Shown: positions 9,279 through 18,817, counted from the first letter of the stretch. The stretch is 64,000 bases of DNA from VAZQ01 sp963785745 (GCA_963785745.1 CAWAWR010000024.1:310001-374000), one strand, 5' to 3'. Numbers and translations are program-made. The notes: a model not told the origin generated them from the letters alone.

Positions 9279-9579
9279 TGAAGTGGATTTGACATTCGCG
9301 CCCTACCTGGCAGCGGCCTCGCGACGCGAACCACTAGTGCCGCTACAACTGACCGATTCTTGCCGGGTTCTGCATGGTGATGCAGGCATCAAGAAGCAAT
9401 TGAAGAAAGCGGTTAACGAGACCGCAAGCATCTCGTCGCTGAGTTGCGTGCCACAAGCAATCCATTAGCGATTGTCAATTACCGTTCACCAAGCGATCAA
9501 GTCGCACGATTTTGCAGCGCGCCGAACAGAAAAGCCGCCGCTGGCGCGGCATCCGCAAGACCGCAATGAATTCTTGGCA
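9279..9579. other. Intergenic stretch without a recognised gene
   Basis: Only a 61-codon open stretch without recognisable features is present. An upstream TTG (9472) could extend the next gene, but the extension reads as non-conserved sequence. No clear terminator or promoter is visible. Confidence 0.5.
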
Positions 9580-10713
9580 ATGAGTTCTCAACCCTACGGC
9601 CGAGACGCATCGATGGCGAAGGCACAAGGCTCGCTAATCACCGAACTCGAACGCGCAATTCACAGCGGGTCGCACGAGAGATCCGAAGAAACGCTCCGGC
9701 GCGTCACCGATCTCTTTCTTGCCGGCGCCGACCGGTTCAGCGAAGATCAGGTGCTGCTGTTTGAAGACGTACTGGGATTCCTGATCCAGAAGATCGAAAC
9801 GCGGGCACGTGCCGAGCTCTCGACGCGTCTTGCGCTGGTCGACAACGCACCGATCCGGATTGTTCAGCGCCTCGCGCAGGACGACGAGATCACGGTTGCG
9901 GAGCCGGTCCTCGCTCGCTCGGCGCGGCTCACGGGACGGGATTTGATCCAGATTGCGCGCACCAAGAGCCAAGATCACCTGTTGGCGATCTCGGGGCGCC
10001 GGCAGCTCGATGAAGCCGTGACCGACATCCTGCTGGACCGGGGCAACCGGGAGGTCATTCACAAGCTCGCGCAAAATTCAGGCGCACGCTTTTCCGAAAC
10101 CGGCTTTACCACCCTGGTGGTCAAGGCGGAGACCGACGAAAGCCTCGCCGAAGCGGTCGGGCTGCGGCTCGATGTCCCGAGCCATCTGTTCGAGCAGCTC
10201 CTGTTGCAGGCCACCAAGACCGTGCGGTCGAAACTGCTGTTGCTGGCGCCACCCGAGACGCAGCGTGAGATCCGGCGGGTTCTCGCTCAAGTTTCAAAAG
10301 AGATCGGCTGGGCGGTGACCGCCCCGCGCGACTTCACGCGCGCCCAGGAGATCGTGCTTCAGAAATACAGCAGCGGCGTTCTCCATGAGGCGGCGCTGGT
10401 GGAATTCGCGAAGGCTCAGAAATACGAGGAACTGGTCGCGGCGTTGTCGCTGCTCTGCTCTGCGCCGATCGAGGTCATCGACTCCTTGATGTGCAGTCCG
10501 CGCAACGACGGCCTGCTGGTACCGTGCCGGGTTGCCAAGCTGAGATGGTCCACGGTGGATGCGATCCTGAACAACAAGTTCGGCCATCATTCGCTGACCA
10601 ATCTCGATCGCGAGATCCTGAGTGCCGACTATTCCCGGCTGTCGCAGACGACGGCGCGGCAAGTGCTGGGATTCTGGCAGGCCCGTTCGGCGGGTTCGCA
10701 GCAGCGGCACTGA
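9580..10713 (+). CDS. DUF2336 domain protein
   Basis: About 377 residues from ATG 9580 (MSSQPYGRD); a second candidate start is ATG 9613, and a TTG at 9472 is less likely. The sequence is all-helical and HEAT-like, with segments LSTRLALVDNAPIRIVQRLA, EPVLARSARLTGRDLIQIA and QDHLLAISGRRQLDEAVTDI, the recurring pattern of DUF2336 proteins, which are largely alphaproteobacterial. No signal peptide or membrane segment. The C-terminal half contains a conserved-looking MCSPRNDGLLVPCR stretch. The biochemical role of the family is not known; a scaffold or regulatory role is a guess. The gene stands alone between the protease and pirin genes. Confidence 0.82.
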   Translation: MSSQPYGRDASMAKAQGSLITELERAIHSGSHERSEETLRRVTDLFLAGADRFSEDQVLLFEDVLGFLIQKIETRARAELSTRLALVDNAPIRIVQRLAQDDEITVAEPVLARSARLTGRDLIQIARTKSQDHLLAISGRRQLDEAVTDILLDRGNREVIHKLAQNSGARFSETGFTTLVVKAETDESLAEAVGLRLDVPSHLFEQLLLQATKTVRSKLLLLAPPETQREIRRVLAQVSKEIGWAVTAPRDFTRAQEIVLQKYSSGVLHEAALVEFAKAQKYEELVAALSLLCSAPIEVIDSLMCSPRNDGLLVPCRVAKLRWSTVDAILNNKFGHHSLTNLDREILSADYSRLSQTTARQVLGFWQARSAGSQQRH

Positions 10714-10833
10714 CCGCCTGTCAGCCGACGGCGCGCTACCTGCTCTGCGTGGGCCGCAGGGCGCAAACTGGAACTTTTGCACTTTCATCCCCACATAGCG
10801 GGCAAATCTCCCGTCACAATGTGTGGGGCAATC

Positions 10834-11742
10834 ATGTCCATCAGACCCGTCAAGAGAATCGCGCAGTCCACGCCGACCATGGAAGGCGCCGGCGTCAAGC
10901 TGCATCGCGCCTTCGGCTTCGGCACCACCTCCGAGTTCGACCCGTTTCTGCTGTTCGACGATTTCCGCAACGATCGTCCCGCCGACTATCAGGCCGGATT
11001 CCCGTGGCATCCGCATCGCGGCATCGAGACCATCACCTATGTGCTGGCCGGCACCGTCGAGCACGGCGACAGCCTCGGCAACAAGGGCAAGATGGGCGCC
11101 GGCGACGTGCAGTGGATGACCGCCGGCTCAGGCATCATGCACCAGGAGATGCCGAAGGGCGACGACCGCGGGCGCATGCACGGCTTCCAACTGTGGGCGA
11201 ACCTCCCCTCCTCGCTCAAGATGACCGCGCCGCGCTATCAGGACATCCCGGCGGCCGTCATCCCTGAGGTGACCGACGACGACGGCACGCATGTGCGGGT
11301 CATCACCGGCGACTTCTGGGGCAAGACCGGCCCGGTCGAAGGTGTCGCCGCCGATCCGCGCTATCTCGACGTCTTCGTACCGCCGGGCAAGCGCAAGACC
11401 TTGCCGGTGGAAGTCGGCCGTCACGCCTTCGCCTATGTGTTCGATGGCTCCGGCACGTTCTCCGGCGCGTCGCAGCCGTTCGGCGTGCTCACCGAGAAGG
11501 AGACACCGGCCGGCGAGACGCTGGTACGAGAGCAGACCGGGAACCGGTCGCTGGTCGTGTTCGACTCGGGCGACGAGGTAACGGTGCAGGCCGGCGAGGA
11601 AGGCATCCGCTTTTTGCTGGTGTCCGGCAAGCCGATCGAGGAGCCCGTCGCCTGGTACGGCCCGATTGTGATGAACACGCAGTCCGAGCTGGAGCGGGCC
11701 GTAAGCGAGCTGCGCAGCGGCACGTTCATCAAGCACGGCTGA
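10834..11742 (+). CDS. Pirin family protein (bicupin)
   Basis: 302 residues with the pirin N-terminal cupin and C-terminal cupin. The metal site is intact: His59 and His61 in PWHPHRGIETITYV, and His103 plus Glu105 in GSGIMHQEM, matching the four ligands of human pirin in order. Bacterial pirins may act as quercetin 2,3-dioxygenases or as redox-linked regulators; the sequence does not decide which. ATG 10834 begins MSIRPVKRIAQSTPTMEGAGV, the usual N-terminus. It is followed by a strong hairpin terminator and seems monocistronic. Confidence 0.92.
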   Translation: MSIRPVKRIAQSTPTMEGAGVKLHRAFGFGTTSEFDPFLLFDDFRNDRPADYQAGFPWHPHRGIETITYVLAGTVEHGDSLGNKGKMGAGDVQWMTAGSGIMHQEMPKGDDRGRMHGFQLWANLPSSLKMTAPRYQDIPAAVIPEVTDDDGTHVRVITGDFWGKTGPVEGVAADPRYLDVFVPPGKRKTLPVEVGRHAFAYVFDGSGTFSGASQPFGVLTEKETPAGETLVREQTGNRSLVVFDSGDEVTVQAGEEGIRFLLVSGKPIEEPVAWYGPIVMNTQSELERAVSELRSGTFIKHG

Positions 11743-11804
11743 TCTGCAAGCGGGCCTGCTCAGACTTCCCGCGAATTGCTTTGCGGATGAAGCTATGAAC
11801 AATG

Positions 11805-11830
11805 AGGCGCGCAACATTCGTTGCGCGCCT
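11805..11830 (+). terminator. Intrinsic hairpin terminator downstream of pirin
   Basis: An 11-bp perfect stem (AGGCGCGCAAC with GTTGCGCGCCT) closes the loop ATTC and is followed by TTCT. It lies 63 bases after the pirin stop and before the MFS start at 11880. The T-run is short, so termination may be partial. Confidence 0.7.
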
Positions 11831-11879
11831 TTCTCGTGTTGCACTGCACACACTCCAGCACGCCGGACCTTCCCTTTCG

Positions 11880-13130
11880 ATGAAGTCAGCGCTCGCGCCG
11901 TTTCGATCTCGCAGCTACCGCTTCCAGTGGCCGGCGGATTTGCTGACCTCCTGGGCGCTCGAAATGGAGTTCCTGATCCTCGGCTGGTACGTGCTGGTCG
12001 AGACCGGCTCGGTCGTGCTGCTGACCCTGTTCGGCGCCTTGCAGCATGGCGGTACGCTGATCGCACCGATCCTCGGCGTCGTTAGCGACCGCATCGGTCC
12101 GCGCAATCTGCTGACCGGCATGCGCATGATCTACGCCACCATCGCCACGACCTTGATGATTCTCGCCTTCGTCGGCGCGCTGACACCGGTCATCGTGCTG
12201 ATGCTGGTCGCCCTGATGGGGCTGGTGCGGCCGTCCGATCTCGGCCTGCGCGCCGCGCTGATCGCCGACACCATGCCGCCCGAGCAGTTGACCGGCGCGA
12301 TGGGGATGTCGCGCATCACGTCCGACTCCGCGCGCATCGCCGGCGCGCTCACCGGTGCCGGCCTGTTCGCGCTGCTGGGCATGGGCCCGACTTACATCGT
12401 GATCGCGAGCTTCTATGCAGCCAGCGCGTTCCTCACGTCACGGGCGGATTCCGCGCATTCCAAGAAAGCGACGGAGCCTGTCACGGCGACCGTCACCGGA
12501 CGGGTGTCGGCCTGGAGCGACCTGCGCGAAGGCGTCATCCATATCTGGAACACGCCGAGCCTGATGGCGATCATCTGGCTGGTGCTGCTGTTCAACCTGA
12601 CGGCTTTTCCGTTGACCAACGGCCTCCTGCCCTATGTCGCGCGCGACGTCTATCACGTCGACCAAGCGGGCCTCGCCTACCTGATTGCCAGCATCTCTTT
12701 CGGCGCCATGTTGGGCGGCGTGCTCATGAGCCGCACCGGCGTCGGCGAGCGGCTTCCGCGGCTGATGATCGCGTCGGCCGTCGGCTGGCACGTTTTGCTC
12801 TTGTTCTTCGCGCAGATGCAGACGCTTCCGGGCGGCATCGTCATGCTGCTGATCGCCGGCGTATTCCAGAGCCTTGCGATGGTGAGCCTGACTGTGATCC
12901 TGGTGCGCGAGGCGGGCCAGCGCTTCCGCGGCCGCGTGATGGGCGTGCGCATGATGGCGATCTACAGCCTGCCGGTCGGCCTCTTGGTCGCCGGCACGCT
13001 GATCGAGCACATCGGTTTCGCCGCCACCGCGACGCTTTACGCCGGGCTCGGGCTCGCCTGCACGATCATCATCGCGCTGCGCTGGCGCGAGCACATGTGG
13101 CCGGCGGCGCAGCCGACGCCGGCGGAATAG
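11880..13130 (+). CDS. MFS transporter
   Basis: 416 residues, almost wholly hydrophobic, with about 12 predicted helices. The loop after the second helix reads GVVSDRIGPRNLL, the MFS signature between helices 2 and 3 (GxxxDRxGxR). A second-half repeat is visible near MLGGVLMSRTGVGERLPR. ATG 11880 (MKSALAPFRSRSYRFQWPAD) is chosen because the upstream frame runs through the terminator hairpin. The PFRSRSYR start is common in putative drug or metabolite exporters, but the substrate cannot be inferred. It converges with the M24 gene with only 12 bases between stops. Confidence 0.87.
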   Translation: MKSALAPFRSRSYRFQWPADLLTSWALEMEFLILGWYVLVETGSVVLLTLFGALQHGGTLIAPILGVVSDRIGPRNLLTGMRMIYATIATTLMILAFVGALTPVIVLMLVALMGLVRPSDLGLRAALIADTMPPEQLTGAMGMSRITSDSARIAGALTGAGLFALLGMGPTYIVIASFYAASAFLTSRADSAHSKKATEPVTATVTGRVSAWSDLREGVIHIWNTPSLMAIIWLVLLFNLTAFPLTNGLLPYVARDVYHVDQAGLAYLIASISFGAMLGGVLMSRTGVGERLPRLMIASAVGWHVLLLFFAQMQTLPGGIVMLLIAGVFQSLAMVSLTVILVREAGQRFRGRVMGVRMMAIYSLPVGLLVAGTLIEHIGFAATATLYAGLGLACTIIIALRWREHMWPAAQPTPAE

Positions 13131-13142
13131 ACGGCGCGCCTA

Positions 13143-14447
13143 TCACCACTTCGCGACGGCGATCTCCAGCGGGAATTTGTCCACCACCTCGTGGCCCTTG
13201 TCGGTCACGATGAAGGTGTGGCCGAGGAAGATGCCGAACAAGCCGTCAGCCGAGATCGGGTTGGGCTCGGCCATGATGATCATGCCGGGCTTGAGCACCT
13301 GCTCGAACGCTTCGGCGGAAACGTGCTCGGCGACCACGTGCGGCTTGTCGGTGACGAGATCGATGCCGTGCACCTGCGTCGGGCGCGACTGGTAGCCGTT
13401 GTCGCGGAAGAACTTGCTCGCCTGCCGCATGTTCTCGACCGGCTTGCCGGGCGCGATCTCGGCGACGATCTTGTGGTAGCCCGGCAGCGTGATCTTTTCC
13501 CAGAAATTGCGCACCATGTCGTTCGGCTCGCCCACGCAGATCGGCGAACCGATCTGCGCGGTGTAGCCGCGATAGCCGGCGGCCAGCTCCATATTGATGA
13601 TGTCGCCCTTCTTCAATTCGCGCGCCGACGGACGCGGATTGCCGAAGATCAGCGCCGGGTTGTCCATCGGCGTCGAGCCGATGATCAGAAAGTCGATGTC
13701 GCCGCCGCCTTCGAGGATGGCGGCGCCGGCCGCGGCGCGCAGCTCATATTCCTTCACGCCCGGCTTCGCGCGCGCCACCATCGCGTTCATGGCGTCTTCG
13801 CAGAGCTTGCCGGCGACGCGCACGCATTCGAGCTCCTCCTCGCTGTGGACCGAGAGCAGCTCGTGCAGGAAGCCCGAGGTGAAGACGAGCTCGGCGTCCG
13901 GCAGATTGTGCCGCAGCACGTTGTACTGGTTGACCGGCATGTAATCGCTGTGGCGCGGATCGATCTCCATCAGCCCGATGCGGCCGCGTTCGAGCTTCAG
14001 CTCGCGCAGGCGCTCCACCATGATGTCGGCATAGCGGCCGCTGCGGCTGTGGCGCACGTCCTTGACCACGACGTCGACCTGCCGCCGCACCGCCTCCGCA
14101 TGGGTGCCGCCCATCGAATAGATCAGCGTCGGCTCGCCCTCCAGCGGCACCAGCACATAGGCCGCAAGCGCGTGCCACTCCCAATGGCCGGTGAGCCAGA
14201 GCATGGCGCCGCCGAAGCTCCAGTGGCTCGGGCCGCCGGGCGCGATGATGGCGTCGAGCTTCGCCTCGCGCATCTTGGCGCGCAGCGCGGCGTAACGCCG
14301 GTCATATTCCTTCTTGGAGAACTGGTCCCACACGCAGTCGCGGTAGTACGGCGTGTCGCGCATGTTCGCGAACGGCAGCGACTGGTCGAGCTTGGTGCGG
14401 ACGATCTCCCACGGTTGCGGTCCGATCCGCGGCGGCTGGATATTCAT
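13143..14447 (-). CDS. M24/creatinase-family hydrolase with degenerate metal site
   Basis: 434 residues: a creatinase-like N-terminal domain (YAALRAKMREAKLDAIIA) and a pita-bread C-terminal domain. In true M24 peptidases two Asp, one His and two Glu bind metals. Here the Asp sites read INMELAAGYRGYTAQIG (Asp replaced by Glu and Gln/Ala) and the last Glu site reads LGHTFIVTDKGHEVV. His in TQVHGIDL and Glu in IIMAEPNP remain. Loss of metal ligands resembles metal-free creatinase, so a C-N amidinohydrolase-like activity is more likely than peptidase. ATG 14447 has AGAGGA about five bases upstream. The ABC importer on the same strand could supply its substrate. Confidence 0.78.
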   Translation of the reverse strand: MNIQPPRIGPQPWEIVRTKLDQSLPFANMRDTPYYRDCVWDQFSKKEYDRRYAALRAKMREAKLDAIIAPGGPSHWSFGGAMLWLTGHWEWHALAAYVLVPLEGEPTLIYSMGGTHAEAVRRQVDVVVKDVRHSRSGRYADIMVERLRELKLERGRIGLMEIDPRHSDYMPVNQYNVLRHNLPDAELVFTSGFLHELLSVHSEEELECVRVAGKLCEDAMNAMVARAKPGVKEYELRAAAGAAILEGGGDIDFLIIGSTPMDNPALIFGNPRPSARELKKGDIINMELAAGYRGYTAQIGSPICVGEPNDMVRNFWEKITLPGYHKIVAEIAPGKPVENMRQASKFFRDNGYQSRPTQVHGIDLVTDKPHVVAEHVSAEAFEQVLKPGMIIMAEPNPISADGLFGIFLGHTFIVTDKGHEVVDKFPLEIAVAKW

Positions 14448-14488
14448 GAGCATCCTCTTTTCATCGACGACGACTGGTGGGAATTCCG

Positions 14489-14600
14489 CCCTCATCCTGA
14501 GGAGCGCTGAAGGCGCGTCTCGAAGGATAGAGGGCGGCCCGTTCGGTGGCCTCGTGGTTCGAGACGCGGCCTGCGGCCGCTCCTCACCATGAGGATGAAG
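14489..14600. repeat. Intergenic imperfect palindromic repeat
   Basis: The left end reads CCCTCATCCTGAGGAGC with CTCGAAGGAT further in; the right end reads GTTCGAGACGC and ends GCTCCTCACCATGAGGATGA. The halves are imperfect inverted repeats. Elements with this CTCATCCTGAGGAGC and TCGAAGGAT wording are common between genes in Bradyrhizobium-type genomes. Transcribed, it would form a long hairpin between the binding-protein and M24 genes. Confidence 0.7.
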
Positions 14601-14601
14601 G

Positions 14602-15636
14602 TCAAGTCGAGCAGTTGCCGAAGGTCTTGCGGCCGCCGGCCTTCTCGACCGCCTCGCGCGCCAGCGCCAGGTTGGCGACCTGCGCGACCGTCGGCTTGGT
14701 CTCGGGCTTGATGTCGCCGTTCTCGACCGAATTGTCGATCGACCACTGCGTGCGCTTCTCATCAAGGCCCTCGTTGACCGACCAGACGCAATTCTTGGTC
14801 AGAACACCGACGGCGTATTCGACGGCTTCCTTCGGCTTCTTGGTCGCATCGACGATCGCCGCGATGCCCTTGGCCGGGTCACTGTACATGGTGCGGTTCG
14901 CCTCCATCATCGCCGCGACGGCGTCGCGCAGCAGCGGCCGGTCGCGCTCGATCCAGGAGAGCGAGGCGCCGTAGGCGTTGAACATGTAGAGCGGCATCAG
15001 ATCGGCGAGCTGGACCAGCGGATTGAGCGTAGGCTTCTGCCGCTGGGCGAGGAACACGTCCTCCGGATGCAGCGCCACCGCGTCGACCTGGTTGGCGATC
15101 AGGCCCGGCAGCCGGCCGGCGGTCGGCGACGGGATGAATTGCGCGTCGTTGACGTCGAGGCCGACCGAGCGCAGCACCGCGCGGCCCATGCGCCAGTTGA
15201 ATCCGCCGACGCCGCCGCCGGTGGCGGAGAGACGCTTGCCCTTGAGCTGCTCGGGCTTGGTGATGCCTTCCTGCACCATGTAGACCTGCGGCATGCGCGG
15301 CGCGAGCCCCCAGATCTGCTGCACCTTCATGCCGCGGCCGACCAGCACGTCGTTGACGCTGATGATCGCGGAGCCTTGCGCGACCGCGACGTTCGCGGTC
15401 TGCGACTGCCCGCCCTCGAACTGGATGATGTTGGCGTCGATGCAATGCTTGGCGAACAGCCCGAGCGCCTTCGCCACGTAGGGCGCCGTGTGCACCACGT
15501 TGGGCGGCGCGACCGCCACGCCGACATTGATCGGGCGCATCTTCGGACAGTTCTGCGCCGAGGCCTCGCCGGCCAAGACGCCTGCCGCGAGCAGCGCCAA
15601 TGCACATGTCAGGGTGACGTGAGTGCGGTTCGACAT
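14602..15636 (-). CDS. ABC transporter substrate-binding protein, taurine/nitrate/sulfonate (NMT1/SsuA) type
   Basis: 344 residues with a Sec signal peptide ending at GEASAQN. The mature protein has APPNVVHTAPYVAKALGLFA, the usual first lobe of SsuA/NMT1 proteins, followed by ANVAVAQGSAIISVND and PEQLKGKRLSATGGGVGGFN, which form the ligand cleft. It delivers a small organic substrate in the periplasm to the permease and ATPase encoded just downstream on the same strand. The ligand is unknown; the adjacent creatinase-like gene hints at a guanidino or amide compound. The gene ends beside the intergenic palindrome. Confidence 0.87.
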   Translation of the reverse strand: MSNRTHVTLTCALALLAAGVLAGEASAQNCPKMRPINVGVAVAPPNVVHTAPYVAKALGLFAKHCIDANIIQFEGGQSQTANVAVAQGSAIISVNDVLVGRGMKVQQIWGLAPRMPQVYMVQEGITKPEQLKGKRLSATGGGVGGFNWRMGRAVLRSVGLDVNDAQFIPSPTAGRLPGLIANQVDAVALHPEDVFLAQRQKPTLNPLVQLADLMPLYMFNAYGASLSWIERDRPLLRDAVAAMMEANRTMYSDPAKGIAAIVDATKKPKEAVEYAVGVLTKNCVWSVNEGLDEKRTQWSIDNSVENGDIKPETKPTVAQVANLALAREAVEKAGGRKTFGNCST

Positions 15637-15684
15637 GGCTTGTTTCCTTCCCTTGATTTTTCTTCGTCACGGCAACGTGCCGCG

Positions 15685-16557
15685 TTAGTCCTCTTGCCCC
15701 GCCGCGGTCCACGGCGCGACGCGCTTTTCGACGTAGCGCAGGATCGCCGTCAGCGTGACGCCGAGCAATCCGAGCGTGACGATCGGCACGAACATGCGGT
15801 CGACCTCGAGCACGCCGGCGGTGCGGACGATCAGGTAGCCGACGCCGGAGATCGCGGTGTAGAGGTCGGCGAGCACCATGCCGATCATGCCGCGGCCGAC
15901 CGCCAGCCGGATGCCGGTGACGATGAACGGCAACGAGGCCGGCAGGATGATGTTGCCCCACAACTGCCGCTCCGAGCAGCGGAAGGCGTGGCCGACCTCC
16001 AGGAGCTTCGGGTCGACCGCCTTCACGCCCTGATAGGTGTTGATCACCATCGGGAAGAACGCGAACAGGAACAGGATGATCACCTTCGCCGTGGTCTCGT
16101 AACCGGCCCACAGGACGATCAGCGGCACCAGCGCCACCGACGGGATCGAGTAGAGGAAGGTGATGTAGACCGTGACCGCGACGTCGAGGATGTGGAAGCG
16201 CGCGAGCAGGAGCCCGACCGCGATCCCGAAAAAAATCGCCAGCGTCAGCCCGATCATCAGCACGAACAGGCTCGGCGCCATGGCCTGCCAAAGCTCGCCG
16301 CTCCAGATCATGTTGACGGCGGCGAGAGCGACCTTGATCGGTGTGGTGAACAGCACCGGATCGGTGTTCATGCCGACGATCTGCCAGAGCGACAGCGCGA
16401 TCGTGAGCGCGATCAGGCGGATGCCGAGATTCTGCAGCGCAACCTTCCGGCGCCGCTCGGCCGCTACCCGCTCGGCGCGCGCGCGGTCGTCGGTGAGTTC
16501 GCGCGTCTCGCCGGTCGCGGCAAGCGACCCGGCGCCGGTTTGTTCGACCGTGGTCAC
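15685..16557 (-). CDS. ABC transporter permease, SsuC/TauC type
   Basis: 290 residues with about six membrane helices. The EAA-type cytoplasmic loop that contacts the ATPase is visible in INTYQGVKAVDPKLLEVGHA. The start is GTG 16557, whose last two bases lie in the ATPase stop (GTGA overlap), indicating translational coupling. A charged N-terminal tail of about 40 residues precedes the first helix. It forms the membrane channel of the importer with the neighbouring ATPase and binding protein. The order ATPase, permease, binding protein is on one minus-strand operon. Confidence 0.87.
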   Translation of the reverse strand: MTTVEQTGAGSLAATGETRELTDDRARAERVAAERRRKVALQNLGIRLIALTIALSLWQIVGMNTDPVLFTTPIKVALAAVNMIWSGELWQAMAPSLFVLMIGLTLAIFFGIAVGLLLARFHILDVAVTVYITFLYSIPSVALVPLIVLWAGYETTAKVIILFLFAFFPMVINTYQGVKAVDPKLLEVGHAFRCSERQLWGNIILPASLPFIVTGIRLAVGRGMIGMVLADLYTAISGVGYLIVRTAGVLEVDRMFVPIVTLGLLGVTLTAILRYVEKRVAPWTAAGQED

Positions 16558-17376
16558 GCAACCTCCCTTGGCGCGCGCAAGTGCTGCGGCCGCGCCGTGT
16601 GCAGCTCGTGCCAGATGTGCTGGCGCAACTCGCCGAAGCGCGGATCGGTGCGCATGTCGTCGACATTGCGCGGGCGGCCGAACGGCATGTCGAGGATTTC
16701 CTTGATGCGGCCGGGCCGCGCGCTCATCACGGCAATGCGGTCGCCAAGCAAAATCGCTTCGTCGATCGAATGGGTGATGAAGACCATGGTCTTGCGCTCG
16801 TCCGGCCGCTCCATCAGATGCAGCAGTTCCTCCTGCAGGATTTCGCGCGTCTGCGCGTCGAGCGCCGCGAACGGCTCGTCCATCAAGAGAACCGACGGGT
16901 TCATCGCCAGCGCGCGCACAAGGCCGACGCGCTGCTGCATGCCGCCGGAGAGCTGGTAAGGGTAGTGGTTCTCGAAACCGGCGAGCCCGACGAGCTCCAG
17001 ATAGTGGCCGACCGCCTGCTTGATCTTTCTCGCGGCCGACGCCGGCCATCGCCAGCCCGAACGCCGCATTGTCGAACACGGTCTTCCACGGCAGCAGGCC
17101 GAAATGCTGGAACACCATGGCGACGCCGTCGGGCGGACGGCCGGCGACCGGCTTGCCGTTGACCAGTAATTTGCCATCGCTCAGGTCGGTCAGCCCGGCG
17201 ATACAGCGCAGCAAGGTGGTCTTGCCGCAGCCCGAAGGACCGACGACGCACATGATCTCGTCGCGCCGGATCTGGAGCGACAGCTGATGAAAGGCGACCA
17301 CGGCGCCATCAAGGAAGAGCTTGGCCGCATTGTCGGCAACAATGGCGGGCTTTACTGCCGTCTCCACCGGACTCAT
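16554..17376 (-). pseudogene. ABC transporter ATPase, SsuB/TauB type, one frameshift
   Basis: Walker A VVGPSGCGKTTLLRCIAGL and the Q-loop MVFQHFGLLPWKTV lie in the first frame. After one extra base near 17034 the rest continues in another frame with the signature YQLSGGMQQRVGLVRALA, Walker B LLMDEPFAALDA and the switch His in VFITHSIDEAILLGDR. Repaired, it is 273 residues, normal for the family. It would energise import through the permease. ATG 17376 has GGGGAAA upstream. Every functional motif is intact on one side or the other of the shift, which favours a sequencing error. Confidence 0.87.
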
Positions 17377-17923
17377 ACGTTTCCCCAAACTGAGCCAGAC
17401 GCTGCGCCCTGCACGGAACCCGCGGGGGCTGTCGGCCGGGCGGCTTGGAGCCGCCTCTTTGACGTTCTTCTTAGTGGCTCCGTCCCCGAAAGTCTCCGGG
17501 AAAATCCGCTTGTTTTCAATGCGGCATGTTCGGTTGCGGACCGCGCCGCTGTGCCGCTTTTCCGAGCGATCCCGCCGTCTTCGCCATCGAGCCGGACGCG
17601 CGCATCGACTCCTTTTTGAGCAGTCGGCTGGCATCGATGTCACATCGCAAAATCTTCGCCGGACACGGCCGATCCTGCACCTGTTGTTCATCGGCCGTTC
17701 ACGCCGGTTTCCTCATGGTGTTCGGGTGGTTCCCGATGCGTTCTGCCGGACAATCGTAGCGCGGAGACCTCCGCGCGGATCGCTGCAGGGCAATCGGGTG
17801 TCGAGAATCTGCGCTGGCATGCCGACCCCGTGCAATTCCGATGACTGCGCGAGCGCACGTAAGTGCGATGGGTAGGAGGGACGTGTCATCAGCCAGATAG
17901 AGCAAGTTGTCAGCCGCAAGGGC
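17377..17923. other. Divergent intergenic region, no gene recognised
   Basis: About 550 bases separate the minus-strand ABC operon from the plus-strand prenyltransferase gene. Short open frames here are Arg/Ser-rich and carry no recognisable domain. An AGGAGG at 17874-17879 is a strong ribosome-binding sequence whose matching start codon is unclear (see the next gene). Promoters for both directions probably lie here but no convincing hexamers were found. Confidence 0.5.
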
Positions 17924-18817
17924 GTGCTGCCTTCCCTGGTCGAGGCGATGCGGCTGCATCAGTGGGCGAAGAACCTCCTGGTCTTCGTGCCGCTCATCCT
18001 TGCCGGCAAGACCGAGAGCATCGAGGCGTGGACCGCCTGCCTGCTCGGATTCCTCGCGCTCGGGATCATGGCGTCATCGACTTACCTCCTGAACGACGTG
18101 CTCGACCTTGAGTCCGACCGCCGCCATTGGTCGAAGCGGGATCGCGCGCTGGCGCGCGGCGACCTGCCGGTGCCGGTGGCGATTGCGGTGGGCGGCGTCG
18201 GCGTCCTCGTCAGCTTTGCGCTCGCGGCGACCGTGAACAGTCACGCAACCTTCGTCCTGGTCATCTACGCCGCCTCCACGGCCGCCTATTCGCTCGGCCT
18301 CAAGCGCGTGCCGGTGCTCGACGTCTTCCTGCTGGCGTTCCTGTTCACGCTGCGGCTGGTCTACGGCGTCCATCTCGCCGAAGTGGCGGCTTCGCCCTGG
18401 CTGCTCGTGTTCTCGATGTTCCTGTTCACGTCGCTGTCGCTCGCCAAGCGGCAGACCGAGATCCAGCGCAATACGTCCCTGGGCAACGACAGCATTGCCG
18501 GCCGCGGCTATGTTGCAAGCGACATCATGTTCGTCTTCGGCCTCGGCGTTGCGGCGGCTGCCGGCGCCGTCCTGATCATGGTCCTCTACCTGATCCACGA
18601 AGCGTTCGGCGCCGGCTTCTACAAGAGCCCGCTGCTGCTGTGGTCGATGCCGGCGATCATGTTCCTGTGGCTCGGGCGCGTGTGGCTGCTCGCCGGCCGG
18701 AACGCGCTCGACGACGACCCGCTGTGGTTCGCGGTGCGGGACAATGTCAGCCTTGCGCTCGGCGCATCCATGGTGATTGCCTTCATCAGCGCCTGGCAGA
18801 TCAGCTTGCATATTTGA
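17924..18817 (+). CDS. UbiA family prenyltransferase, decaprenyl-phosphate phosphoribosyltransferase-like
   Basis: 297 residues with eight or nine membrane helices. The first Asp-rich motif is clear, YLLNDVLDLESDRRHWSKRD, matching the NDxxDxxxD pattern that binds Mg and a polyprenyl phosphate, followed by RALARGDLP. A later SLAKRQTEIQRN block resembles the KRxxE loop of DPPR synthases. It probably transfers a phosphosugar onto a polyprenyl phosphate at the inner membrane, rather than acting in quinone synthesis. The frame is open upstream (VVSRKG precedes), so GTG 17924 is the first usable standard start but the real N-terminus may be longer. Three GT-C glycosyltransferases follow. Confidence 0.78.
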   Translation: MLPSLVEAMRLHQWAKNLLVFVPLILAGKTESIEAWTACLLGFLALGIMASSTYLLNDVLDLESDRRHWSKRDRALARGDLPVPVAIAVGGVGVLVSFALAATVNSHATFVLVIYAASTAAYSLGLKRVPVLDVFLLAFLFTLRLVYGVHLAEVAASPWLLVFSMFLFTSLSLAKRQTEIQRNTSLGNDSIAGRGYVASDIMFVFGLGVAAAAGAVLIMVLYLIHEAFGAGFYKSPLLLWSMPAIMFLWLGRVWLLAGRNALDDDPLWFAVRDNVSLALGASMVIAFISAWQISLHI

